64,000 bases of DNA from positions 1 to 64,000 of the forward strand of contig NZ_JAPONB010000008.1 in the NCBI RefSeq assembly GCF_026676115.1, read 5' to 3'. The translations under genes and the position numbers were made by a program. Every line of letters starts with the position of its first letter. Position 1 is the stretch's first letter. The notes below the pieces were generated by a model. That model was given only the letters and a program-made list of their open reading frames with translations, had not been told where the DNA came from and did not search any database. This DNA is from Salinimicrobium sp. TH3. Its GTDB lineage: Bacteria > Bacteroidota > Bacteroidia > Flavobacteriales > Flavobacteriaceae. Positions 1 through 9,004 of the stretch are shown here, piece by piece.

Positions 1-724
1 TCCAAGGGAATTAGTGCCTTCAAAAAATTCCACCGAAACCACAGTACCATCAGTATCTGAAGCATCTGCTGTAATTAGAATATCAGCAGGAACTGTAAAG
101 CTTGCGCCTTCCAAAGGTGAAGTTATAGCTACGGATGGTGCTACATTAGCAGGTGTAACTTCAATATTAACTGCTGCTGAAGTGGTACTCTCCTGCTTAT
201 CATCGGTCGCTACCGCAGTCAGAGCATAAGTTCCAGCTACTGCACCGGTCCAGGTGAGACTCCAGCCATCATTACCATCGCTGTCTATTCCAAGGGAATT
301 AGTGCCTTCAAAAAATTCCACCGAAACCACAGTACCATCAGTATCTGAAGCATCTGCTGTAATTAGAATATCAGCAGGAGCTGTAAAGGTAGCAGCCTCC
401 AATGGTGCAGTGATCGCAACTATTGGTGCTGTGTTAGCAGGTGTAACTTCAATATTAACTGCTGATGAAGTGGTACTCTCCTGCTTATCATCAGTCGCTA
501 CCGCAGTCAGAGCATAAGTTCCAGCTACTGCACCGGTCCAGGTGAGACTCCAGCCATCATTACCATCGCTGTCTATTCCAAGGGAATTAGTGCCTTCAAA
601 AAATTCCACCGAAACCACAGTACCATCAGTATCTGAAGCATCTGCTGTAATTAGAATATCAGCAGGAGCTGTAAAGGTAGCAGCCTCCAATGGTGAAGTG
701 ATCGCCACAACGGGTGCCATATTC
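1..724 (-). repeat. Tandem 288-bp coding repeats (96-aa Ig-like modules)
   Basis: The same text starts at 1, 289 and 577, so the period is exactly 288 bp (96 codons), with about 2.5 copies visible. Long blocks are identical or nearly so (for example 1-90 versus 289-378). A short central block, about 93-150 in the first copy, is clearly more divergent. The repeats encode Ig-like modules of the giant protein. The array continues past the window edge, so copy number is unknown. Confidence 0.95.
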
Positions 725-3700
725 ACTTTATTAAAAACAACATCAACCCAATAATTACTGGAAAGAAAGCTATTGAAAGGGAAAGTCGGTACAGCTGAAT
801 ATCTATAAACCCCATTTGGTCCATCTTCTCCACTTCCCAGACCACGCAAAGGCCCATTTACAATGGCCTGTTCAAACCCTGAATCACTTACCGTATAATA
901 GCCATCACTACTATGATAAGAAATAATATAGGTAGTTTCTGCAGTAATTTCTACGGGATCGGGAAAGTTCACTTGTTGCCATCCCGAATCACTTTCATTT
1001 GAAAAAGTTGCTTGTGCCAATACTACTCCTGCCGGATTATATAGTTGGCCAATGTGAATTCCGGGATCTCCAACTTGTTTATAAAACCTTACACCGGTCA
1101 CAACTCCGTCAACATTTGACCGAAATTTCATACCCAACTGTATGGGGGTACCATCATTACTTAGGCCTGCTCCCGGTATATCTGTAGCCTGAAATACACT
1201 ACAAGGACAATTTGAATTGTCACCATTTTTATTCACTGTTACATTTATAATATCAGAAACACCAACCGCCCCATCATTATCTGTAGCCCTGGCTGTTATT
1301 GTGTAAATACCTTCCAATATGTCATTCCATGATAATGAAAATGGACTGGTAAGATCTTCTCCAATTTTCACAGAACCATTGAAAAATTCTACCTTGCTGA
1401 TAGTACCATCAACATCTGAAGCGGTAGCGGATATTAATATATCAGCCGGAGCTGTAAATACAGAAAAATCTGCAGGCTGAGATATGTCTACAACTGGTGA
1501 AGCATTGTTGAACGTATCTGATACTGTTAAGTTAATTATAACAGGCAAACTAAGATTTCCGGAATCGTCCAAACCTCTTGCTTGAATAGTCGTAGGACCT
1601 TCTACAGTGGGAGTCCAGGTATAGATCCAGTTGTCTTCGCCTTCAGCTACATTCCAGGTCAACCCTTCATCTGTAGATATTTCCACTGCCACCAAAGTAT
1701 TCTCTTCTACTACTGATCCGGTAACAATTACCTCATTATTATTCGGAATAGTAGCTCCTTCCAAAGGTGCAGTAAAGCTGATTACGGGTGCCTCAAAATC
1801 TGAGGAAGGTGTTGTTTTAACAAGTTCAGACTGAATACTTCCAGGCTGAACTCCCATATCTGCAAATAAGTTTACCGTTGCCTGCTGCATATCACGGCTT
1901 GGTGCAGCATCACCTCTGTCATGGTTACTATCCAGTCCCCATGACCATTGAACCGTACCGGCCCCAAAAACTAATGCTCCACTGTTATGTTTGTAAAGGG
2001 AAATATTATGAATATCACCATCTATACTCGTTCTTGAAAGCAATATCCTTCCGTCAGGATAGAAAGATTTATACTCCTCCTGCTCGGCATTCCATTCATA
2101 ACCTATTGTTCCATAGGTAAATGAAACCGATTGACCATCATTTAATGAGGCTACACTGGTATTGCGCCAAAAGCGAAGGTCCCGGAAGCTGCTAGAAACT
2201 GTCATTGCAGCATCTGATTCAGACCAACTGATTTGACCTGTCAAAGCATTCTCAGGCTGACAGGCATCGGAAGAAAATTCGCAGCCACTACGCCACAACC
2301 CTGTCCATTCTGGACTGGGATCACATTTACCACTACATGTATTTTCACCAGTTGAACCTTCCTTATAGCAAACTAAAGTTCTATGTGGAACTCCATTCCC
2401 GTCTATGCTGGTCTCCCATCTTGTTTTCCAGTAGACTTCATTTCCGCTAAAAAATGCCAGGTTTGTACCCTGATTTCTTGCAGCTTCAACATTTTGACGA
2501 TGATTTCCTGACCAGTATTCATCGTGACCAACAGAAAGAAATATTTTATGGTTTTTGATCAAATGTCCCCTGCGGTCGCTATCGACATTTGTAGTATATG
2601 TAACATCATAGCCATTGGCCTCTATCCAGCGAATCATAGGATATTCAGCATTGAAAATCCAGTCTTCTTCTGCTCCACCACCGCCGCCGCCATTACGGGT
2701 CAAAAATGGTCTATTATAACTTACTTTAACTGCCTTACCTCCTAATCCTGTGTAGAGGCTTCGACCATTATTATTGTCACCATAGATATTATAAGCCTGC
2801 CATGTAGCATCTGAAGTCTGAAAAAGCAGATCGGACGTACTGGCATCATCCCTAACCACGAAAAGGACATGACTTGAACCCCCGGTGTCATTTCGGGTTA
2901 ATTTAGCTAAATAAACACCAGAAACAGCTGCTGCAGGTATATTCCAGGATGCACTTTCTTCCCAATTACCACAGTCCAGTAAACCTGTTTCAGATTCTGT
3001 TATACATCTCGGCTGAGATTGCGGCAAATTTGCTGTAACAATCGCATCCCCCTGGAATCTTGCACCATTGCCCTGGTAGTATCCGAGTCGATAAATTTTT
3101 ATGTCATAGTCCCTGGCATCTGTTTTGATTTTAAACCTTGCTGTTTCACCCTTGTTGTAACTTATATCTGTTGCAAATCCCTGGATTGAGAGATCTCCTG
3201 CACCATTAATATCCCATTCACTTTCCGGATTTCCCGGTAAATTATTTTCGTTAACTATTGAGGAAGAGAATGAAGGCTGAGATGTGACTGTGAAGCCCAC
3301 TTCTGCCGAAGAGGAACCTCCAAGATCATCTGTAGCCTTTGCTGTGACAGTATATATACCGGCAGCTACATCATTCCAGGAGTAATTCCATCCATCCCTC
3401 CCATCAACATCCTCTCCTAATTTTAATTGCCCATTAAAAAACTCCATTTTCACAACCTCTCCGTCAGGATCTGATGCTGAAACACTCAGCAATATAGTTG
3501 CCGGGGCTTGGAAAAATTCTCCTTGAAGAGGGGAATCAATAGTCACAACCGGAATGCCATTATTAGAAGTTGGTTTCGTGTCGAATACTACATCAACCCA
3601 ATAATTGGATGCCTGGAAATTTTGTGTAGGAAAAGTAGGTGAATTATTGATCGCATAGATCCCATTTGGTCCATCCTCTCCGTTTGCCAGTCCTTTTAAC

Positions 3701-6219
3701 GGAAGATTATTTTTGGTCTCATTAAAGTAGGTGTCACTCGCAGAATAATATCCTTCACTGCTATGGTAAGATATAATATAAGTTGTATTACTGGATATAG
3801 CTACAGAAGAGCTAAAGGATACTTCCTGCCAACCCGATGACGTTTCATTAGAAAAAATAGCCTCAGCCAGTAATTCTCCACTAAGGCTATATAATTGACC
3901 TACATGATTTCCGGTATGGCCACTTTGTTTATAAAAACGTACCCCATTCACATAACCATCGACTTCAGATTGAAATTTCATTCCGAGCTGTATACCCTGA
4001 TTCTCATTAAAAAGACTAACAGCGGATTCAGAAGGTTCAAAAACAGTACACGGACAATTGACATTATTAGGATCATATTGAACATTAATAAAAATACCTT
4101 CAGAAATGGAAATTGAACCTTTATTGTCTATAGCTTTCGCAAACAATGTATAACTGCCCTCCTCCAAACCATTCCAGTCAAAAGACCAGCCATCATTACT
4201 ATCTGTATCTTCACCTAAATGGATGTTTTCATTATAAAATTCTACTCTTGCTATTTCCCCATCCGGATCTGACGCTTCTACCAAAATATTTACATTCTCG
4301 GAGGTTAAAAACGTAGAATTTTTGGTTGGGGAAATTATATTAACAACAGGAGGCTCATTAACATCATAAGTTGCATTAAATTGACCGGAGCTGGCGGTAA
4401 AAATCGCGTATTCCATCCCTTTTATCTTTTCTATTCTATAACTTATTGGAGCTCCCGAATATGTCAAGCCGGTAAGTCTCTTGTTATTCGTTTCCACAGG
4501 CAGCATAGCTTCCAGATTATTAGCAGCACCTGCAACTTCAATAGAAAAACTTATAGCACTCCCATTCCATACTATGTTGTTATAAAAAGAACTATTACGT
4601 GCATCCATCCAGTCCAGAAGCTGCTTGGCTGAAATAACCGGTACATTACGGGCCTGTGCAGCTGATATTATAGCATCCGAAGCTTCAGAAAAATCCTCAT
4701 CTGTGTGAATATTGGCACAAAAAACACCATAATAAGCTTCTGCTCCCAAAGCTTTATCCAATAATTGATCTATTGTAAACGGATAGGTTTGCCCCGATTC
4801 GTCGGTCATCTGAGTAGCTAGTTGATAATTATCAATAGTATTGCCGTTCACGTCGGAAAAACGCATGGGAAAGCCAGATCCTGTAAAGAACCCGGGGTTG
4901 TTCTGCACCCAAGTATCCGGCCAGTAATAATAATTTGCATCCATTCTAATTCCAAAGGTAGATTCAGCCTTGGGTTGTGTATCCCAATCATTAAAAACAA
5001 TACAATGTGTCCTGTTTGTTACAGGGTCTGATAAACTTGGGAACTTATTTTGGAACTCAGCCAATTGTGTACTAAGGAAGCCATCAATAGAAATTGCAGT
5101 GTAATTTCCACAGTTTGTATTGAGGTGGAGGGCTATTTCAAAACCTAAATCCTGAAAATATTTTGCATCAGTATCTGAAAGAGGGGTATTAGGATAAATA
5201 TAACTACTGCCTCTTATTGCTTTCCAATCTGCAACTGCCTGGGGGGTATTTTCTTTACTTAGATCCAGATACTGAAAAAAACGAGCCCTTGTACCACCGT
5301 TCCCATGATCATCTCCAGTCATAACGACGGCTGCTTTAAGGCCACGGGGTAAATACCAGAACCGGGGCAGAGGCTTTTGGCTACTTTGTAGAATGATATT
5401 TGCCAACAGCCGCTGTTGTTCATCTGCCTGTGGTATAGCTATCTTATTTGAGTCCACCCAACTCGGGTAAAACATTTCAAAAGCTCTAATCGGCCCGGGC
5501 TGCCCATCCCTTTCCTGTCCCGCCCATTCCGGGTTTCCCTGACGAGTGTAAACAATCGAGCGAGCAAGGTCATAAGTAAAAGCAACTGCTTTACCACCTT
5601 TTTCTCCGATATTCCGGCTGGTCACTGCAGGATAGGACGTTGAAGTATTTGCGCTTGAATATAACGTGGCAAGGCTTATTGCACCGTCCAGAGTGTACAG
5701 ATCTGCCTCGCTATGGAATTGGATTGTTTCACCTACCAGCCCCTCTCCGGGACCTGTTGCAGTGTTAATCAAAAGGTACTTGTCAGCTAATGTCCCACCC
5801 ACAGCATTTAACCCCAGTAAAGATGCTAACTTAGGGTCGGGTCTAAAGCTTATTAGTGTACCACCGTTATTCACCCAATCACTCAGCATAACAACCTGAG
5901 CGTCTGTTAGAGAAATATGCCCCAGAATTATCACCCCGTAATTTGTTAGATCATTTGTGGTTACTCCTGATATATCTGCTGTATTATAACTATTAAGCCC
6001 TTCAGCCAGCAAAATTTCGGTCGTGTAACTACTAAAATAATTGGTAGATAATGTAAGCACCAGAATGGCCCCTTCATTATATCTGAAATTCTCAATTTCT
6101 GTTCCGAAAAAATTAGAATCCGTCTCCGGTTCAGATGAACCTGCAACTCCCAAAAAGAAAAAGGAAAGAAGGGTCACAAGCAAAGTTTGCCTTAACTGAT
6201 TTTGTTGAAGTCTTTTCAT
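1..6219 (-). CDS. Giant secreted mosaic protein: deacetylase-like, DUF4082, DMFase-beta-like and Ig-like modules (3' end beyond window)
   Basis: The reading frame is open from ATG at 6219 to the left edge, so only the N-terminal 2073 residues are visible. Residues 1 to about 28 form a signal peptide (MKRLQQ..., hydrophobic core LLVTLLSFFFLGVAG). Residues 50-260 resemble a GATase/ThuA-like fold (IILGHISL, WVNNGGTLISF). About 280-520 looks like a polysaccharide-deacetylase barrel (AVVMTGDDHG). An Ig-like module (about 606-710), DUF4082 (about 720-876) and a second Ig-like module follow. Residues about 985-1460 match the N,N-dimethylformamidase beta-subunit-like C-terminal family (FLSVGHDEYWSG). 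Further Ig-like modules, a second DUF4082 (about 1666-1831) and tandem 96-residue Ig-like repeats complete the visible part. Family knowledge says such modules occur in large surface or secreted proteins. An enzymatic role is inference only. It is co-oriented with, and downstream of, the EPS operon, separated by 323 bp. Confidence 0.85.
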   Translation of the reverse strand, partial: MKRLQQNQLRQTLLVTLLSFFFLGVAGSSEPETDSNFFGTEIENFRYNEGAILVLTLSTNYFSSYTTEILLAEGLNSYNTADISGVTTNDLTNYGVIILGHISLTDAQVVMLSDWVNNGGTLISFRPDPKLASLLGLNAVGGTLADKYLLINTATGPGEGLVGETIQFHSEADLYTLDGAISLATLYSSANTSTSYPAVTSRNIGEKGGKAVAFTYDLARSIVYTRQGNPEWAGQERDGQPGPIRAFEMFYPSWVDSNKIAIPQADEQQRLLANIILQSSQKPLPRFWYLPRGLKAAVVMTGDDHGNGGTRARFFQYLDLSKENTPQAVADWKAIRGSSYIYPNTPLSDTDAKYFQDLGFEIALHLNTNCGNYTAISIDGFLSTQLAEFQNKFPSLSDPVTNRTHCIVFNDWDTQPKAESTFGIRMDANYYYWPDTWVQNNPGFFTGSGFPMRFSDVNGNTIDNYQLATQMTDESGQTYPFTIDQLLDKALGAEAYYGVFCANIHTDEDFSEASDAIISAAQARNVPVISAKQLLDWMDARNSSFYNNIVWNGSAISFSIEVAGAANNLEAMLPVETNNKRLTGLTYSGAPISYRIEKIKGMEYAIFTASSGQFNATYDVNEPPVVNIISPTKNSTFLTSENVNILVEASDPDGEIARVEFYNENIHLGEDTDSNDGWSFDWNGLEEGSYTLFAKAIDNKGSISISEGIFINVQYDPNNVNCPCTVFEPSESAVSLFNENQGIQLGMKFQSEVDGYVNGVRFYKQSGHTGNHVGQLYSLSGELLAEAIFSNETSSGWQEVSFSSSVAISSNTTYIISYHSSEGYYSASDTYFNETKNNLPLKGLANGEDGPNGIYAINNSPTFPTQNFQASNYWVDVVFDTKPTSNNGIPVVTIDSPLQGEFFQAPATILLSVSASDPDGEVVKMEFFNGQLKLGEDVDGRDGWNYSWNDVAAGIYTVTAKATDDLGGSSSAEVGFTVTSQPSFSSSIVNENNLPGNPESEWDINGAGDLSIQGFATDISYNKGETARFKIKTDARDYDIKIYRLGYYQGNGARFQGDAIVTANLPQSQPRCITESETGLLDCGNWEESASWNIPAAAVSGVYLAKLTRNDTGGSSHVLFVVRDDASTSDLLFQTSDATWQAYNIYGDNNNGRSLYTGLGGKAVKVSYNRPFLTRNGGGGGGAEEDWIFNAEYPMIRWIEANGYDVTYTTNVDSDRRGHLIKNHKIFLSVGHDEYWSGNHRQNVEAARNQGTNLAFFSGNEVYWKTRWETSIDGNGVPHRTLVCYKEGSTGENTCSGKCDPSPEWTGLWRSGCEFSSDACQPENALTGQISWSESDAAMTVSSSFRDLRFWRNTSVASLNDGQSVSFTYGTIGYEWNAEQEEYKSFYPDGRILLSRTSIDGDIHNISLYKHNSGALVFGAGTVQWSWGLDSNHDRGDAAPSRDMQQATVNLFADMGVQPGSIQSELVKTTPSSDFEAPVISFTAPLEGATIPNNNEVIVTGSVVEENTLVAVEISTDEGLTWNVAEGEDNWIYTWTPTVEGPTTIQARGLDDSGNLSLPVIINLTVSDTFNNASPVVDISQPADFSVFTAPADILISATASDVDGTISKVEFFNGSVKIGEDLTSPFSLSWNDILEGIYTITARATDNDGAVGVSDIINVTVNKNGDNSNCPCSVFQATDIPGAGLSNDGTPIQLGMKFRSNVDGVVTGVRFYKQVGDPGIHIGQLYNPAGVVLAQATFSNESDSGWQQVNFPDPVEITAETTYIISYHSSDGYYTVSDSGFEQAIVNGPLRGLGSGEDGPNGVYRYSAVPTFPFNSFLSSNYWVDVVFNKVNMAPVVAITSPLEAATFTAPADILITADASDTDGTVVSVEFFEGTNSLGIDSDGNDGWSLTWTGAVAGTYALTAVATDDKQESTTSSAVNIEVTPANTAPIVAITAPLEAATFTAPADILITADASDTDGTVVSVEFFEGTNSLGIDSDGNDGWSLTWTGAVAGTYALTAVATDDKQESTTSAAVNIEVTPANVAPSVAITSPLEGASFTVPADILITADASDTDGTVVSVEFFEGTNSLG

Positions 6220-6542
6220 TGGTTAAAAAGATAAGGATGAAGTCGAAAAATTTTATTGGACAGTAACTGTGTTCGGATGCACCGAACTTTTTTAAAACTG
6301 TGGTATACCATTCTATTCCTTTAGCAATTGCTCCTACAAATAGCTAGAAATAAGATTAATGTCAAAATTCATAATGGCACCGGGGAGCTTAAAGTCAAAT
6401 GATTTTTGACCTTGAAGATGGATCCGCTTTCGAAGACCTGTAGAAAAGTTATTTCTTCACAATAATTTAAAATACAGGGTCTTGGGGGGCAGCTCTTTTG
6501 CTTAGGAAGTATCTTTTCTATTTCTTTTGTGTGATTCTCAGT
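6220..6542. other. Intergenic region between EPS operon end and giant-protein gene
   Basis: This 323-bp stretch has no convincing gene. It should hold the terminator of the EPS operon and the promoter of the giant-protein gene, but I could not place either with confidence. The only structured element I see is the pair of adjacent palindromes at 6260-6287. Confidence 0.6.
6260..6287. promoter_or_regulatory. Two abutting palindromes upstream of the giant-protein gene
   Basis: ACAGTAACTGT (6260-6270) is immediately followed by GTTCGGATGCACCGAAC (6271-6287), which has 6-bp arms and then six T on the plus strand. On the plus strand this looks like a small intrinsic terminator. On the minus strand, about 40-60 bases upstream of the ATG at 6219, it could equally be an operator. 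The function is inference. Confidence 0.4.
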
Positions 6543-7412
6543 TTAAGCCTCAACTTTTGGAAAACGGAATACTTTGGAAGCAGATGAAACCTGATTTATA
6601 ATTCTTCTTTTTCTTTTAAGCTCCCTCATTTTTATCTGAACAAGAAACTCGTAATAAGACATATTAATACAGTAAATCAAACCCGGGACACCTTCAAGAA
6701 AACCCATATTTATAATATAAGCCTGAAGAAAACGCAGAAGTGGCCAGCCAGGAAGATCGCTTAACCAGGATTTTAAGGCCGGGTTACGCACACTAGTGTT
6801 TTTAGAAAAAATATTTTTTATTGGAGGTCTGTTATCAATACGTGCTATGGCTTCTAGCGTTGAATATTTGTTGTGCCTTGAAATCCATTGTGTCCACCCC
6901 TTAGAAAAACTGTAATGCAGGTAGGGTTCTTTTATATATCCTATTTTACCCGAAACATGGCCTTCTTTCTGCCCGTGGCCAAAATCGGTAAAGTTAGCTC
7001 TGCCTTTCTTGAGTAAGCGAAATTGCCATTTTGGAAAGTTGTCACAATATTTTAACCAGCGCTCCTCCAGCATCATTTTCCAGCAGCAGTAAAAACCGGC
7101 TGTTTCTGGTGGAGCCATTAGAACTGACTGTTTTACTTCCTGTTCAAATTGTGGAGTTACCACCTCATCGGCATCTAAAAACAAGATCCAGTCATTTTTG
7201 ATGTGGAGATTTTCTAATGCAAAATTTCTTTGCTTACCAAAACTCTCAAAAGCATTGAAGCTTACATTAGCTCCAAAATTTTCTGCAATCTTTATTGTTT
7301 TATCTGTACTACCCGAATCCAGGACATGTACATCATCTGCCCACACCAGGGACTGGAGGCACTTTTCTAAATCCTTTTCTTCATTTTTGGTAAGGATAAT
7401 TATAGAGATCAT
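6543..7412 (-). CDS. Glycosyltransferase family 2, WaaE/KdtX-like
   Basis: This 289-residue cytosolic GT2 enzyme probably adds a sugar to a lipid-linked repeat unit or LPS core. It starts with a nucleotide-binding beta strand (MISIIILTKNEEKD), has DSGSTDKT at 32-39 and the metal-binding DAD motif at 80-82 (LFLDADE). The FGKQRNFAL segment and the overall length are typical of the WaaE/KdtX-like branch. ATG at 7412 is used; an in-frame TTG lies one codon upstream. It is the last gene of the EPS operon, 42 bp after the WcaF-like gene. Donor and acceptor cannot be read from the sequence. Confidence 0.85.
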   Translation of the reverse strand: MISIIILTKNEEKDLEKCLQSLVWADDVHVLDSGSTDKTIKIAENFGANVSFNAFESFGKQRNFALENLHIKNDWILFLDADEVVTPQFEQEVKQSVLMAPPETAGFYCCWKMMLEERWLKYCDNFPKWQFRLLKKGRANFTDFGHGQKEGHVSGKIGYIKEPYLHYSFSKGWTQWISRHNKYSTLEAIARIDNRPPIKNIFSKNTSVRNPALKSWLSDLPGWPLLRFLQAYIINMGFLEGVPGLIYCINMSYYEFLVQIKMRELKRKRRIINQVSSASKVFRFPKVEA

Positions 7413-7454
7413 CAACCGTTGATTTAATAAAAGAGATTATAACAAAAAGGATTA

Positions 7455-8027
7455 TTAGGAACTTATGCTTCTTTTCTTGATAAATTTTGCCGGATTACCG
7501 CCAACTATTGTCCACGGCTCCACTTCTTTAAAGACAGCTGCCCTTGCACCTACTACACTACCTTCTCCAAGCATTACCCCGGGACCAATAAAAGCATCTG
7601 CTGCTATCCAAACCTGATCCCCAATGTAAATTGGATGAAGAACGAGAGGGAAATTGGCAATAGTGTGGTCGTGAGTTGAAGCACACAAATAAGTCTTCTG
7701 AGAAATAACAGTATTACTCCCAACAGTTATTCCTCCCTGATTGTAACAGATTACCTGGGGTCCAATACTGGAAAAACTCCCCACCTCCAGGTTCCAGGGC
7801 GCCCAGATTTTCACACTTGCACAAATACTTGTTTTCTCCCCTATTCTGGCTCCGAACAGACGAAGTATGAAATTTCTCCAGCCTTTGAAGATATCAAGGT
7901 TGAATGGGCGATAAAAGAACCAGTAACAAATGTTCCATAGGAGTCGTCCCAATTTATTCCTGAGGCTGAAACTAAAATCATATTGAGCCAGATCGACATA
8001 ATCTTTTTTTTGAGAATAAACAGCCAT
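7455..8027 (-). CDS. WcaF-like hexapeptide-repeat O-acetyltransferase
   Basis: This 190-residue protein resembles the putative colanic acid acetyltransferase WcaF family. It has a basic N-terminal region (SLRNKLGRLLWNICYWFFYRPF) followed by left-handed beta-helix hexapeptide repeats (IGEKTSICASVKI, ITVGSNTVIS, VWIAADAFIGPGVMLG). The acetyl-CoA family active-site His is probably in ASTHDH. It ends with the usual GGNPAKFIKKR tail. It would O-acetylate a sugar of the polymer with acetyl-CoA. The start lies 4 bp downstream of the preceding glycosyltransferase stop, which suggests translational coupling. Confidence 0.85.
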   Translation of the reverse strand: MAVYSQKKDYVDLAQYDFSFSLRNKLGRLLWNICYWFFYRPFNLDIFKGWRNFILRLFGARIGEKTSICASVKIWAPWNLEVGSFSSIGPQVICYNQGGITVGSNTVISQKTYLCASTHDHTIANFPLVLHPIYIGDQVWIAADAFIGPGVMLGEGSVVGARAAVFKEVEPWTIVGGNPAKFIKKRSISS

Positions 8028-8031
8028 GTTA

Positions 8032-8994
8032 TCAATTTATTAGATTATCTACTTGTTTCAGAGAACGTGTCACTAACCTACCTAGGTTGTGGTGATATCT
8101 ATAAACCATCATTTCGAGCCTATGATGATAAGCTAGATGCAAGTGGACATTACTTGTATAACTTTTCTTAAAGAACTGACTTCTAAATCGCTTATCTCTT
8201 GAAAGTCTTCCTCCAAGCCGTGAATAGACTATCCAGTTGCGGCACTTAAAAAGTTCAAACTCATTCTTTACATCTTCAAAATGACCCGCTTCTTTTAAAA
8301 TGCTTTCGGTGAGCTCTATAAAGGAATAAACATTTTCAACGAAAATAGTGTCTCGAGAGGAATTAGCACTGTTTTTATGAACTAAATAATTATAAACAGG
8401 AGTTTCCTCAACCGCAATCCTTACATCATTTTTCAATATAACAAGAAGGTTAGTTAAAAAATCTTCCTGAAGTAATTTGGTCGCCTCAAAATCTATTGAA
8501 GTTAATAGCTCCCGCCGGTATAGTCGCCCCCAAACATAACCTTTTAAGTCATTTTTAAAAAGGCTTTTCAATTGACTGGTCCTGCTTTGATCCTTTTGAA
8601 TAAAATTAGTCACAGTTCGTTTTTTTCCGTTTTGAAGTTGAAAGTGGTTACCAATTACGAGATTGGCACGATCTTTCAACATTCTTTTAACTAACACCTC
8701 AATAGCAAACGGTTCCAAAAAATCATCAGCATCTGCATGAAAGATAGCTTCACCTATGGATCTTTTGACTCCCATTTTACGGGTAAGATAAGTACCACTG
8801 TTTTTTTTATTAATGACCTGTACTCTTTCATCCTGCTCAGTAATTTCAATAAGAAGTTGCAAGGTTTCATCTGTACTTCCATCATTAAGCACTATTATCT
8901 CAAGATCTTTATAAGTTTGAGCCATTACGCTTTGGATGCACCGACCAATCCATGCCTGCGCATTATAGGCTGGTATTATTACAGATACTTTCAT
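8032..8994 (-). CDS. Glycosyltransferase family 2 (GT-A)
   Basis: A 320-residue inverting GT2 enzyme. It begins MKVSVIIPAYNAQAWIGRCI, has NDGSTDETL in the nucleotide-binding region and the metal-binding motif HADADDF near residue 90. The GYVWGRLYRRELL segment in the middle is typical of EPS GT2 proteins. It lacks membrane segments and should act on the cytosolic face of the inner membrane on undecaprenyl-linked glycan. It lies 10 bp downstream of the GT4 gene in the same operon. Sugar specificity is unknown. Confidence 0.85.
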   Translation of the reverse strand: MKVSVIIPAYNAQAWIGRCIQSVMAQTYKDLEIIVLNDGSTDETLQLLIEITEQDERVQVINKKNSGTYLTRKMGVKRSIGEAIFHADADDFLEPFAIEVLVKRMLKDRANLVIGNHFQLQNGKKRTVTNFIQKDQSRTSQLKSLFKNDLKGYVWGRLYRRELLTSIDFEATKLLQEDFLTNLLVILKNDVRIAVEETPVYNYLVHKNSANSSRDTIFVENVYSFIELTESILKEAGHFEDVKNEFELFKCRNWIVYSRLGGRLSRDKRFRSQFFKKSYTSNVHLHLAYHHRLEMMVYRYHHNLGRLVTRSLKQVDNLIN

Positions 8995-9004
8995 TTTTAC
9001 CGAA

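Noticed and set aside
1-724. Possible CRISPR array or satellite
   Set aside because: The unit is 288 bp, a multiple of three, and encodes Ig-like modules; there are no short repeat/spacer units.
1-754. Plus-strand frames at 14-229, 254-517 and 542-754 that look like a repeated protein family
   Set aside because: They are antisense shadows of the tandem repeats in the minus-strand giant protein; the minus frame is open for over 2000 codons and has recognisable domains.
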